A DNA stretch of 64,000 nucleotides from the NCBI GenBank assembly GCA_946800325.1, contig OX326956.1:20860667-20924666 (forward strand), in the 5' to 3' direction. The translations under genes were made by a program, and so were the position numbers. The DNA comes from Luzula sylvatica (taxonomy: Eukaryota; Streptophyta; Magnoliopsida; Poales; Juncaceae). Below the pieces are notes generated by a model. The model was not told where the DNA came from. It saw only the letters and a program-made list of their open reading frames with translations, and did no database searches. Below are positions 54,218-64,000 of the stretch, one piece after another; the stretch's first letter is position 1, and each line of letters begins with the position of its first letter.

Positions 54218-54335
54218 AGGTATGACAAGGTTTCGGTCTGGACCATGCTGCTCGCCATAATGGAGTTTGGGTTCTCGACAGAAAGGAGCTTTTGAGACTG
54301 TTTTCATTGAATTGCAAGAAATGGAGTTCCGAGTG
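54218..54335 (+). pseudogene. Possible coding remnant, unrecognised
   Basis: A plus-strand frame reads GLDHAARHNGVWVLDRKELL and continues to a stop at about 54,334, with amino-acid composition more like real protein than the surroundings. The block GGAGCTTTTGAGACTGTTTT recurs at ~54,466, so part was duplicated. I cannot name the source. It may be another captured fragment beside the LYSA piece, or chance. Confidence 0.25.
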
Positions 54336-54436
54336 AAGAATGGAGCTGTGGACTTTGAAGACCCATGAAATTAGACATTTATAGATTTCATTTATCTGCA
54401 AAACTGCAAAAAGTTAAAATAAAAGTAAAATGATTA

Positions 54437-54595
<159 letters not shown>

Positions 54596-54703
54596 CTAAA
54601 AAGTAGATAGATTTTAATGAGTACAAAACTGATTTTACATTTATACTACTAAGTATGATTTATTGATTTTAATTTGAATTACGTCATGTAGCATAACTAA
54701 AAA

Positions 54704-55264
<561 letters not shown>

Positions 55265-55419
55265 TTCACACAAAAGAAAAACTTAAATATCAGAAAATTC
55301 AGCTTAAAATTCCGAAAAAAGTAAAAATAGGAACTGTTGGAACTGAATACATCTCAAAACGACATGAATTGAACTCTTTAGTAGAAAAAATCAACTGAAT
55401 TCTAGAGAAAAAACTAAAC
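55265..55419 (-). other. Intron-like spacer joining the NFS2 and LYSA fragments
   Basis: It begins with GTTTAG directly after the NFS2-like exon end (CAG at 55,422-55,420) and is T-rich on the minus strand, as plant introns are. The switch to LYSA-like sequence occurs near 55,264. If transcribed from the right, splicing could join NFS2 exon 1 to a LYSA exon. Confidence 0.45.
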
Positions 55420-55636
55420 CTGGTGTAGAATTGGAAAATCTGGCCTAACGATATCCCCAAGAGAAGAACCCGATGTCTCCTTGTACGGAATTGCAACTGA
55501 TGAAGAAATCCTCGCAACATGAATGGGCGAATCTTGCGTATTTAGTAGAAACGGCGAAAGAACTAAGCGTATTGACGCGAGAGAGAGGCGAGGAGAGAAG
55601 GTTCGTGATGGGAAATTGACAAAGAGAAGAAAGCAT
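55420..55636 (-). pseudogene. NFS2: Exon 1 of plastid cysteine desulfurase NFS2/SUFS, isolated
   Basis: The frame ending at 55,420 gives SSLGDIVRPDFPILHQ, a hallmark of plant NFS2 just ahead of the catalytic domain, and the exon ends there in CAG|GTTTAG. Upstream, ATG at 55,636 opens a Ser/Leu/Arg-rich peptide (MLSSLCQFPITNLLSSPL) like a plastid transit peptide, in a different frame, so a frameshift lies near 55,500. A longer ORF in the final frame starts at 55,713. NFS2 supplies sulfur for plastid Fe-S clusters. None of its PLP domain is present. Confidence 0.72.
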
Positions 55637-55683
55637 TTGCTGAATTTCTGAGGATAAAACGCTAATTTCCTGAGATACGAGAG

Positions 55684-55697
55684 AATATATAATATAA
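55684..55697 (-). promoter_or_regulatory. TATA-like element for the NFS2-like exon
   Basis: TTATATTATATATT on the minus strand lies about 50-60 bp upstream of the ATG at 55,636, a sensible TATA distance. The AACGTT-type repeats lie just upstream. Confidence 0.4.
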
Positions 55698-55749
55698 GCC
55701 CCTCTTGGTTCATTCCGAACTTTCTCGACGTTGTAAATTGTACCGTTAG

Positions 55750-55815
55750 AAATCAGAACGTTGGAAATTCGAACGTTGGAAATTGGACCGTTGGAGATCC
55801 GAACGTTGGATCTTA
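55750..55815. promoter_or_regulatory. Four AACGTTGGA-type repeats between divergent TATA-like boxes
   Basis: Units GAACGTTGGAAATT, CGAACGTTGGAAATT, GGACCGTTGGAGAT and CCGAACGTTGGATCTT are arranged head to tail. They lie between a minus-facing TATA (55,684-55,697) and a plus-facing TATA (CTATATATT, 55,820-55,828), as in a bidirectional promoter. AACG/CCGTTGG cores resemble MYB-binding sites; this is inference. Confidence 0.5.
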
Positions 55816-55819
55816 AACT

Positions 55820-55828
55820 CTATATATT
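55820..55828 (+). promoter_or_regulatory. Plus-strand TATA-like box
   Basis: CTATATATT is followed after ~20 bp by a CT-rich leader-like sequence, typical of plant transcript starts. Confidence 0.4.
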
Positions 55829-55837
55829 CTCCCCTTT

Positions 55838-56122
55838 CCATCTCCAAGCCCGCTATTCTCTCATTCAATCTCTTCCCAGATCTCTCGCTATTCTCTCATT
55901 CAATCTCTTCCCAGATCTCTCGCTATTCCACTTTGTTCTTCTCTTTCGTGAGTATTCTCAGCTCAATTAATGGAGAATTACTCAAATCATCCTTCTCCAA
56001 GCCCGCTAATCTTGCATTCAATCTCTTCAGAAATCTCTCGCCATTTCACTTTGTGCTTCTCTTTCGTGAGGATTCACAGCTAAATTAATAGAGAGATTAT
56101 TAGAGAGTTACTCAAATAATCC
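55838..56122 (+). repeat. Tandem duplications in a CT-rich leader
   Basis: A 35-bp unit (CGCTATTCTCTCATTCAATC core) is repeated at 55,851-55,885 and 55,886-55,920. A larger ~130-150-bp unit is repeated (55,838-55,992 and 55,990-56,122), both ending near TTACTCAAAT-ATCC. Confidence 0.85.
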
Positions 56123-56860
56123 GTCTCGGTTGCTCTCAAACATTCCCCCTCTTTCGTGAGGTTGCTCTCATCCTCAATCAGGTTCAGGTAATGTTTCGTC
56201 CTTCCTCTTTTGCTCGTTCTTATCCCTTGTTTAACTATGTACAACTTTTTAGAAGTCCATGAATTTTTGAAATTACAAAAGAGCCCCTGAATGTTCTTTA
56301 AGCCTATATAATTAGGAAAAAAAACTCTTAAAACTCTCCTGATTTTTGCAATGCTAAAAAAATACTATTTTCTATGATTTGCTGGTTCGCCCTTTGTATA
56401 TGTTTATTTCTACAATTTATTGCATGCAGATTACCCTTTCATTATTGGAAGGCCCAAACTTTCATCTTTTGAAAACCCCCTCCAGTTTCTGTACAATTTG
56501 GAGTTCTCTAATTAAGAGATTATTTTTTTACAATATTCATATTTCATAGTACTCAGCTACGAGAGTATACTGGTTTGAAGTTCTGAAATTTTAACTATGG
56601 GTTTCTATTTTCATTTGATCTTGTTTGTTTATTTGTTTGTTGAAAGGGGTGAAATGATGATGTCAATAAAAATTTTACAAGCACTACCATCTGATTTGTC
56701 CTTTTTTTTTTAAGAAAATGAGATTAATTTATTTTTCATTTGTGTATGTACAGGTTTGTGCTTCATTTCGGACTCCATGCAAGCTCCAACAAATAATGTA
56801 CTGAAGAAAGATCAACAAGCTTTTTGTTCGGATACAAACCGAGCACAGCACATCAAATAA
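55845..56860 (+). other. Possible two-exon transcript with a 27-aa ORF
   Basis: Downstream of the plus-facing TATA, the CT-rich leader ends at TTCAG|GTAATG (56,187/56,188). A T-rich stretch then runs to TGTATGTACAG|G at 56,753, a good acceptor. Exon 2 contains ATG at 56,777 and a 27-aa ORF (stop 56,858-56,860) starting MQAPTNNVLKK. Nothing identifies the peptide. It could be a non-coding transcript, or the start of a gene whose rest was displaced by the G-rich array. Confidence 0.3.
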
Positions 56861-56952
56861 ATCCCCATTTGAATTTATAGTAGTGTGTAGTATAGTATTT
56901 TTATCTGCGCATTTTGTGGTATTTATTTTTCATTTGTGTGTGTTTATTTGTA

Positions 56953-57348
56953 GGTACCCACGAGGAGCCGAAGGGGACGGGATGGGCCCGGTCCGAAAAA
57001 GGGCCGGTCTCGCGGGGGGAGGTGTCCGGCCCGAAAAGGGGCCGGTCCCACGGGGGGGGGGGGGGGGGGGGTCCGGCCCGAAGAGGGGCCGGGCCTCGGG
57101 GGGGGGGGGGGGGTCCGGGCCTCGGGGGGGGGGGGGGGTCCGGCCCGAAGTGGGGCCGGGCCTGGGGGGGTCCGGCCCGAAGTGGGGCCGGGCCTGGGGG
57201 CCTCGGGGGGGGGGGGGGGGGGGGGGGGGGGTCCGGCCCGAAGGGGTGTGTCCGACTCGAAGAGGGGGTCGGGCCTCAGGGGGTACGGCCCGATGAGCCG
57301 GGTCTCGGGGGGGGGGGGGGGGGGGGTCCGGTCCGAGGAGGGGCCAAT
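56953..57348 (+). repeat. Extremely G-rich minisatellite
   Basis: About eight irregular units combine GTCCGGCCCGAAG, GGGGCCGGGCCTC and G runs up to ~30 bases. The G strand could form many quadruplexes. All frames through it are open but low-complexity (Gly/Pro/Arg), so they are not genes. Lengths of the G runs are likely uncertain in the assembly. Confidence 0.9.
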
Positions 57349-57560
57349 CGTCTAATTTTTTCATATTAATAAGTAATTAATGTTATTGATTAAATTCAGT
57401 CATATCATATCCCACTTATTTTCAAACTGGGGATGTATAATAATTGTATAAATATGAGAATTAAAATTGAGATGGTCCAAACTTACTAAGAACGTGCTTA
57501 GTTGGAAGCAACAAAAAATATTCATTATTTTACTATTTTACCCATCATCAGTAGAATATT
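57349..57560. other. AT-rich spacer
   Basis: No gene or repeat is recognised. It begins abruptly at the edge of the G-rich array. Confidence 0.4.
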
Positions 57561-57564
57561 TAGT

Positions 57565-57760
57565 CCGCAGAAAAGAATAATCACATTTATGTTCTTTTGG
57601 TTATAATCTTTACTTATTTTATAAAATAAATACATATAAATAGTGCAAAGTATGATCAATTGATGATGATTCATTGTGGATAATATTATTTACATAAGTT
57701 AATTATATTATTGTTGTCACATGCGAAATAAGGATAGCAAATGTGATAATGGTGATGATT
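57565..57760 (+). repeat. Direct repeat, copy 1
   Basis: It matches 58,462-58,645 with small indels: AGAATAATCACATTT, GCAAAGTAT, ATGATTCATTGTGGATAATA and TTATTGTTGTCA occur in the same order. The copies are ~900 bp apart. Its nature is unknown. Confidence 0.75.
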
Positions 57761-58461
57761 TCATTTTCGTATTATTCTTATAACTGATCGAAAATACAAT
57801 CCATTAAAGTAGATATGAATGAATTGACAATTCTTAATCAATATCATGTTACTTAATTATTAATTGACGATATCAAGGATGTTGGATGGAATTTAAAGGG
57901 CATGATATAATTATCCTATATCTATTAAGCATTATTTTATCCCTTACTTATGTTGTTTATACCGATTAATAATAATGTTATTGTTCCCCTTGTGATCTAT
58001 CAACCAAAACAGCTATAATCTCTCTCTTTCTGGAAAAAAACTATTATATTTTACAAATATTCATGAAAAATTCTAAATCAAATTATATTGATTATTCCAA
58101 AAATCATTATGCATGAAGATATTGTTTACGATGTTCAAGAATAAAAAATACCTCATCCTAATTTCCAATCCTTTCAGTCTTGTTCGTCGATTTTGTTTCG
58201 CATATAAATGATTTCGGATAGAAAATGTAGCCCAGAAAAAGATAACAGTAACACCCACCGACAACAAGTTCTGTATAATTCGGGCCAATTTGAGCCAATT
58301 GAGCCCAAATTAAATATTCAAAGTTAGACTAAATTAAATATTCAGAGTTGGGCCGAATTTCGGGACTAAGTTTGTTATTCGATTCTTCAAAATTGTTTTT
58401 TTAGAAGGATGCTAAATTCAGTTGAGATGATTCGAAACTTAGGTAGAATCTCAGTACACAC
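57761..58461. other. AT-rich spacer between the direct repeats
   Basis: It contains a short minus-strand ORF (58,288-58,073) without recognisable motifs, and two GGGCC-containing half repeats (AATTAAATATTCA, near 58,310 and 58,332). No gene is supported. Confidence 0.4.
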
Positions 58462-58645
58462 AAAAGAATAATCACATTTTTCATAATATAATCTTATTTG
58501 TATATAATAAATGCAAAGTATCATGATGATTCATTGTGGATAATATTCTTTACATGCAGGAATAAGTTAATTATGTTATTGTTGTCATTATTGCGAAGCA
58601 ACATGAATCACATGATAGATAGCTGTAGAAAATGTGATAATGGGA
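58462..58645 (+). repeat. Direct repeat, copy 2
   Basis: Second copy of the 57,565-57,760 repeat. Confidence 0.75.
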
Positions 58646-60660
58646 ACAAGTCAATTATGGAGTATAAATATGAAAAATAAAATAAGTAAATTTTTTTTGT
58701 ATGTATTCTAAAAAAATTAAAATTATATCGTTTACTTCTTCGAAAGACAGACGACATTGTTTCAACAAATTCCAAGTTTTATTATCTGCTTTTATTAATG
58801 CGAACATATTTCATGTCGATATGGTAAAAGTTTCCGAAATTATTATATTTTTCATTTTTCAATCATCTTTTCAAATTACAATTCTTCGAGATGAATTGCA
58901 ACCTATCCGAATTTAAATGCAATCCGCCTTTCTACTTGCAAAGTGAGAAAAGAACATTTCTTGCTTACGGAATAGGGGATTTTTTTACAAAAATTAATTT
59001 CGGAATTCAATTTGTGGGACTTTGTATCAATATCAAAAAAGTAAAACCATATTTAGATTCAAACATACAATTCAAAATAATCTTTTCGTTAATTATAAAT
59101 TCACCGACAATGGATTTGAGGTCAAATAACGGGTATTAAGCATTTTCGCCAGTTAAGGTTTTGAAGAAGTATGTTCCTTGACGATTCTGTTTCGTGCCGA
59201 GGGAAGAGTCGTCTCTGAATTCTGAGACGTCACGCATAAATTTGTGAAATAACCTCTAATCGTAACTCATCTTCCTCTTTTCCTGTCTCTCCTCTTTCCT
59301 TCTTGTTAGTTAAGAATCCTCATAGGCACATTCATCTTTTCCGTTAACAATATTATTCCATAATATGGAAAAAAAAAGATGAAGAATGACATGAGTAAAT
59401 GAAAATTATTATAAACGTTGAAAATCATTAGGATAAATAAGATAAAGAAGGAAATAAAATGTTGGAACTTTATAAATAAAGCTAGAAATAAATGTTAATT
59501 GAAAATCGACAAGACTTGTCTATACCAGAAGAAAGAAAACATTCTGCAATTGATGTGACTTTGCCGGAGATCCAAATCAAATAATAATATTAGTATTAAC
59601 AAGACATGCATTCGTATTAACAAGACATCATGCTGAAATTTTTATTTGAAAATTAATTAATTAATCGTTCAGAGTGATAAAACTTGATCTTGCTACAAAA
59701 AAGTAATGATTCTACAGTAGGACCATTTTTTCTTTGGACGGATGAGATTCAATCAGAAAAATTAATCTGAAGGCTGACATCTAATTTTTTTACTGTAGGT
59801 CCTTTGTTTTTTTTTTTTGATGAAAAATAGGTCCTTTGTTGAAAAAGGTAAAATAGTAATTGTCTCTGCTCTGACTCTGACACGGTAGTTCATTTCCCCC
59901 ATTTTCCCCATTTTGTGTTTTCAATTATAATTTTTAAAATAATAATAATTAGGTTTACAAGTCATTAATATAATTATATATTTTTTTATATATTTTTTTA
60001 CATAATTGTTCTCATAATTTTAAGTTAGAGAAAAATATTAAATATATGATAATATGGATCTCAAAATAATGATAAAATTCAAGCGAATGTAGTTCTTAAT
60101 TTTTTTATATTATATCATGAAAATACTGACAATATTTGATGTATGTTTTATGATATTATATATTAATTTATTAATTTTAGATATTTAAATTCTTGACATT
60201 CTATTTGTATTCACAATATATTAGGTAACATATTGTGAAAAAAAATTCAAAATCAAATATAATTGGTCCAACATGAACCTAACAAATAATATTTTGACAC
60301 ATCATCAGTGTAAGATGATGTGGCCTTCTAAAATTGCTTAAAACTATGTGTAAAATAAGGGACACATAAATATCTACAAATAAAACATAATCACACAAAA
60401 TCAAAGGTTAATCTATGGTTAATATGTTGTCACACATAATAATTTAATGGTTGAAATAATTGTGATGATATGGTATGAGTTGTGATGATGTGACATGATG
60501 AGATTGCATAAAAATGAGTCCAAAATAAGGGGTTGGTAAATCACATGTTTTGGTCCAAAAACCGAATTGATGGTATTAGTCTACTACACAATTTATCACA
60601 ATGAATAGTAACAAAGTATTTGCTAACCAGTAATCGTGATATTGTACATTTTTTTTTTAC
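58646..60660. other. Long AT-rich intergenic stretch
   Basis: About 2 kb contains only short ORFs (such as 58,701-58,916 and 58,891-59,139) that lack family features and have AT-driven composition. No tRNA, rRNA or complete transposon structure is seen. Confidence 0.45.
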
Positions 60661-60990
60661 AAAATAAGAAATAAATAAATCATTAAAGGCCATTTTGGAT
60701 GTTCTAAATGCATTTTTTTGTTAGTTGAATCATCCCTAATGAATGTCATTATCATAAAAATTATAGTTTCATAATTTACAGTATTTATATGTCAAACTAC
60801 ACAAAGTTTTTACTAAAGTATAATGAAATAGAAAATGATCACAAGTAATTTAGCTATCACAAAAAGAAAATTAGATATCGGTGAAAATCACAAAATCAGC
60901 ACAAACATCATATATAACTCTGATTTGGTCCTTTTGCGGTATGATATAGCGACAAATCATTATGGTTTTGAGTATCAACTTAGCTTATGC
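60661..60990 (+). repeat. Dispersed repeat R1, copy 3, left part
   Basis: It closely matches 45,955-46,260 (GGATGTTCTAAATGCATTTT, TAGTTGAATCATC, TATTTATATGTCAAACTACA). The right part of the repeat appears at 61,735-61,818 after an insertion. Confidence 0.75.
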
Positions 60991-61059
60991 GATTCAATCA
61001 ATCAAAATCATCGGGATTTTGTTAAAATATCATTTATGCCCCTTGTTTTATTTTTATAG

Positions 61060-61214
61060 ATTCGGTACCGGCAGCCATGAATAATTGCATGGTCATTGAA
61101 GGAACGGAAGAAAATGGAGAAGACGAAGGGCCTTCGACATCTCGTACCGGTCGAGCGAAGAAAAATCTCTCATACGATACCAGTAGTAATAGTAGTTGCC
61201 AAGAACAGAAATGA
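61060..61214 (+). pseudogene. Orphan exon-like ORF, unrecognised
   Basis: An acceptor-like TTTATTTTTATAG (ending 61,059) precedes an open frame that includes ATG at 61,077 and ends with TGA at 61,212-61,214 (45 aa from the ATG). The composition is protein-like (EENGEDEGPSTSRTGRAKKN) and GC content is higher than the surroundings. It lies inside an R1 repeat copy, so it may be a captured terminal exon. Source unknown. Confidence 0.35.
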
Positions 61215-61734
61215 TTCCAAGTTTCCTCAACAAGAGAGAAAAAAAATATATGTTATTAGCTCGCTAAACTTGGGAGGAAACTTTTTTGTTTTGCGTCTTT
61301 CTAGATGTACCCCCGTAAAAAAATGCGTAATTAATTTAGGGACGATCTTTAGTTTCGTAGCGGGAAGGCCATGGGAGTATATGTAGATTTGGTTGTATAT
61401 TTAATTGTGAAGAAATAAGTCCATGATATTATGGTGTTCTTATTTATTGCTATGTAACAAGGGGGAAAAACAGAAAAGAAAAAAAATGAGAAAATAATTT
61501 TAGAAAAGAAAGAAGAGAGTGTTTATTTTATTTTATTGTGTATGTTGAAATAGTTTGTTTAATTATGGATAACGTTTTAACAACCATGTATTGTTTAATG
61601 TTTTGGGAGGCTTGACTCAAGAATTAAGATTTTCTATTTTTTATGTTCAATATATTGGTTAACAATGATTTGATTAACAATTTTACTTTTTTTTTTGCAG
61701 TGATTACGTTTTTTTCGATTCATTTCACAAGCAC
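61215..61734. other. Sequence following the orphan exon, within R1
   Basis: About 500 bp are AT-rich and could be the 3' untranslated region carried with the exon-like ORF. It is absent from R1 copy 2. No other gene is visible. Confidence 0.35.
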
Positions 61735-61818
61735 AAATCATCGGGACATCGTGACAGGGTAGAAGTTAACCGACTTACAAGAGTTGGTATGGATAGAAGT
61801 GCGGAAGAGCGAAATCGA
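61735..61818 (+). repeat. Dispersed repeat R1, copy 3, right part
   Basis: It matches 46,490-46,600: AAATCATCGGGACATCGTGA, AGGGTAGAAGTTAA, and ATAGAAGTGCGGAAGAGCG. Confidence 0.8.
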
Positions 61819-61849
61819 CCCGTGTTTTACGTTCTAAGAATGGGAATTT

Positions 61850-62825
61850 ATTTACAATATACATGTATGTATAAATACGTAATTATGAAAATATACAAGT
61901 TTTAGACCAAATTACAAAAATAGCATGTTCGGCTTTTTTTAGAAGCCGAATAGCGTTATCCTTTCACTTAAAAATACAAAAAGAAATTACAGACATCCAT
62001 ATTACGCTCCAAATATTACACTATCATAAATATTTACTTTAAAAAATAATATATTAATTACTAACTCTTAAACAAAATTATTTTAACTTTAGATATATCA
62101 TATTTTTCTGGGATTTTTTTGTATATCTTAAAATAAGTTTTAGTTCATAAAATAAAATATTTATATAAATTTTATTTGAATAAAAAATGGAAAATTCAAA
62201 ATAGACATACAATTTTTCTTATGAATGCAACATTTTTTCTAAATAATGCATGGCCAATTTTTTTATATAAATGCAACACTTTTTTAAGGTATAAAATACT
62301 CAACCCTTTTTCGCAATAGGATTCAAAATTATTGTTAATTAAAATAATGTTTGTTTTCATGGAAATTTATGTGACGTTTAAATATAAGGCAAAATATTAT
62401 TTTGTATACAAATTTAACTGACTAAAAAGTTTATTTTTTGAGGATTTTATATTCCCATTTCAAAAGGTCAAATATTATTTTAAAAAATATATGTTTATTT
62501 TGAAATATATTTGTGTATCTATTTAAAAAAGTGTTGCATTCATACAAAAAATTGTTTGTCTATTTTGAAATGTTCATTTTTCAAAATAAATTTATATCAA
62601 TATTTTATTTATGAATTAACAATTATCTAAAATATACAAATCCCAGACAATATGATACATCTAAAGTTAGAAATTTTTGTGTTTGAGATTTAATAAATGA
62701 ATATCATATTTTTTTAAATAATTATTTATGATAGTATAATATTTGTAATGAAATTTTGAGTTTTGTAATTCAACCGAAACTTGTATATTTTCGTAATTAC
62801 ACATTTATTGATGTATATAGTGAAA
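61850..62825. repeat. ~1-kb foldback element
   Basis: Left sequence (GTAATTATGAAAATATACAA near 61,880; TACACTATCATAAATA near 62,020; ATAGACATACAATTTTT near 62,200) is mirrored on the right (CTTGTATATTTTCGTAATTA near 62,780; TTTATGATAGTATAATA near 62,725; AAATTGTTTGTCTATTTT near 62,550). Arms are roughly 450 bp with mismatches, so it is old. No coding sequence is present. Confidence 0.75.
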
Positions 62826-63364
62826 AAAATTCCTTTTAAGGATTCTGTAAATCGACTCATTTTATAAATTCTCCAGTTAACTTTCCGTTTCACGTTTTTG
62901 GGGGCTAAAAGAAAGAAAAAGTGTTTCGCAAAAGGAGAAATTTTCAATATATATACCTGCCACAATGCATTTAAATATTTTTTTCACTCAAATTGCTAAT
63001 TTCATATTTATTCTCATTTTTTTTTTTACAATATTAAAACAATATGAAATTTATCAGATTAAAACTTATAAAATATTAAATTTACTCAAACCATCAAATG
63101 TCTGTTAAATTTAATTTAACAAAATGTGAAATTTCAAACCTAATTAACTCGTCAAAATAAAATAATTATTGACCAAAAGACCCTTCATCCCGGTTTAATA
63201 AACATATCCTGTCTTAAATCTGAATTTAAAATTTAAAATCCTAAACACGTTAACCCCAAACCCTCGACCCTTTAACGAAGAAGAAAACACGACGTAGAAA
63301 ACAATAAACATAAATACGATGTCGTATATGAATAAAAAAAAAAAATACAATAGTGTGTATGAAT
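62826..63364. other. AT-rich spacer
   Basis: No gene is supported. The short minus ORF 62,965-62,726 overlaps the foldback arm and has no motifs. Confidence 0.4.
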
Positions 63365-64000
63365 AGAGGTGGCAATCGGACGGGTCGGGTCGGGTTCGGG
63401 TCGTATCATTTTGGGTTCGGGTCGTTTCGGGCGGCGGGTCATTCGGATCATCGGGTCGTTCGGGTTCGGATCGTTTCGGTTTTCGGGTCGTTTGGGTTCG
63501 GATCGTTTCGGTTTTTGGGTCCTTCGGTTCCGGGTCGTTTCGGTTTTCGGGTCATTCGGGTTCGGGTCGTTTCGGTTTTCGGGTCATTCGATTTCGGGTC
63601 GTTTCGGTTTTCGAGTCATTCGGGTTCGGGTCGTTTCGGTTTTCGGGTCATTCGGGTCTTGACTATTTTGATTTCGGGTAATTCATATTTCACAAAATTT
63701 GATTTCGAATCATTCGATTTTCCAAAAATTTAGTTTTCGGGTAATTTCTGATTTATTTTATTGATTCCGAGATATTTTATCAATATTATATTGATTTTAA
63801 CAATAATATTTTAATTTTCGAGTCATTCGGGTCGTGAATTTTGAATTATTCGGGTTTCGGGTTAGTTCGGGTTTCGGGTTGTTTGGGTTTCGGGTCATCG
63901 GTTTCGGGTCGATTTCGGGTTCGGGTCATTCGGTTTCGGATCCTTTTCGGGTTCGGGTCATTCGATTTCGGGTCGATTTCGGGTTCGGGTTCGGGTCGTT
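63365..64000 (+). repeat. Minisatellite of GGGTCGTTTCGG/GGTTTTCGGGTCATTC units, continues past the window
   Basis: It starts after AGAGGTGGCAATCGGACGGG. Units mix GGGTCGTTTCGGTTTTC and GGGTCATTCGGGTTC in ~30-33-bp blocks, becoming degenerate and AT-rich at 63,670-63,830 and regular again to the end. Open frames through it are low-complexity and not real genes. GGTGGCAAT-CGGGT tracts of this type are widespread in plant genomes. Confidence 0.85.

Noticed and set aside
56914..57369. Long open frames on both strands through the G-rich array (Gly/Arg- and Pro-rich)
   Set aside because: Frames are open only because the sequence is low-complexity; no domain, no codon bias, and all frames are equally open.
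63353..63733. 126-aa and 97-aa ORFs rich in Gly, Phe and Ser
   Set aside because: They are translations of the minisatellite in two frames, with no sign of a gene.

Overview
The window is plant nuclear DNA, most likely from a eudicot. The evidence is Ty1/copia elements with an initiator-Met tRNA primer site, an LTR element with a tRNA-Asp primer site, an L1-type LINE, a hAT-type MITE, a candidate Helitron end, and a SARD4-like gene. There are no bacterial or phage features. I see one host gene that looks intact; almost everything else is transposon sequence or decayed gene pieces.

Region 1 (1-40,696) is a pile of related Ty1/copia copies, called E1-E5 here. E1 (1-7,849) and E2 (6,757-19,605) point forward and share an LTR, giving the order LTR-internal-LTR-internal-LTR. 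E2 is interrupted by a young nested element (10,286-16,553). This has nearly identical LTRs, a 5-bp target duplication, a tRNA-Asp primer site, one gag-position ORF and only the tail of an integrase. E3 (19,771-25,525) is inverted. E4 (25,741-31,362) points forward and lacks its 3' end. E1-E4 carry the same decayed gag-pol. E5 (32,351-40,696, minus) has a nearly readable gag-pol, broken by two in-frame stops, between two LTRs. AT-rich patches that contain copied scraps of the elements fill several junctions.

Region 2 (40,697-46,630): E5 lies inside the gag of another copia element (E6, minus) whose 5' LTR ends near 41,809. Next come a dispersed repeat (R1), a hAT-type MITE with perfect 8-bp target duplications and an ATT-rich core, and a candidate Helitron with a minisatellite.

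Region 3 (46,631-49,936) is a complete LINE insertion flanked by a 16-bp target duplication. Its 5' part (endonuclease and linker) is inverted relative to its 3' part (reverse transcriptase and zinc-binding tail), as expected from twin priming.

Region 4 (49,937-56,950) holds a foldback repeat, then SARD4 (51,537-52,526, minus), a Δ1-piperideine-2-carboxylate reductase-like single-exon gene of the pipecolate/N-hydroxypipecolate immune pathway. Farther right is a chimeric pseudogene on the minus strand. It joins a promoter and exon 1 resembling plastid cysteine desulfurase NFS2 to a piece of diaminopimelate decarboxylase (LYSA) that still has an intron. A divergent promoter-like block and a possible spliced leader lie beside it on the plus strand.

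Region 5 (56,950-64,000) contains an extremely G-rich minisatellite, AT-rich DNA with further R1 copies, an orphan exon-like ORF, a ~1-kb foldback structure, and a GGGTCGTTTCGG-type minisatellite running off the window. All homology statements come from reading motifs by eye; no database search was possible.
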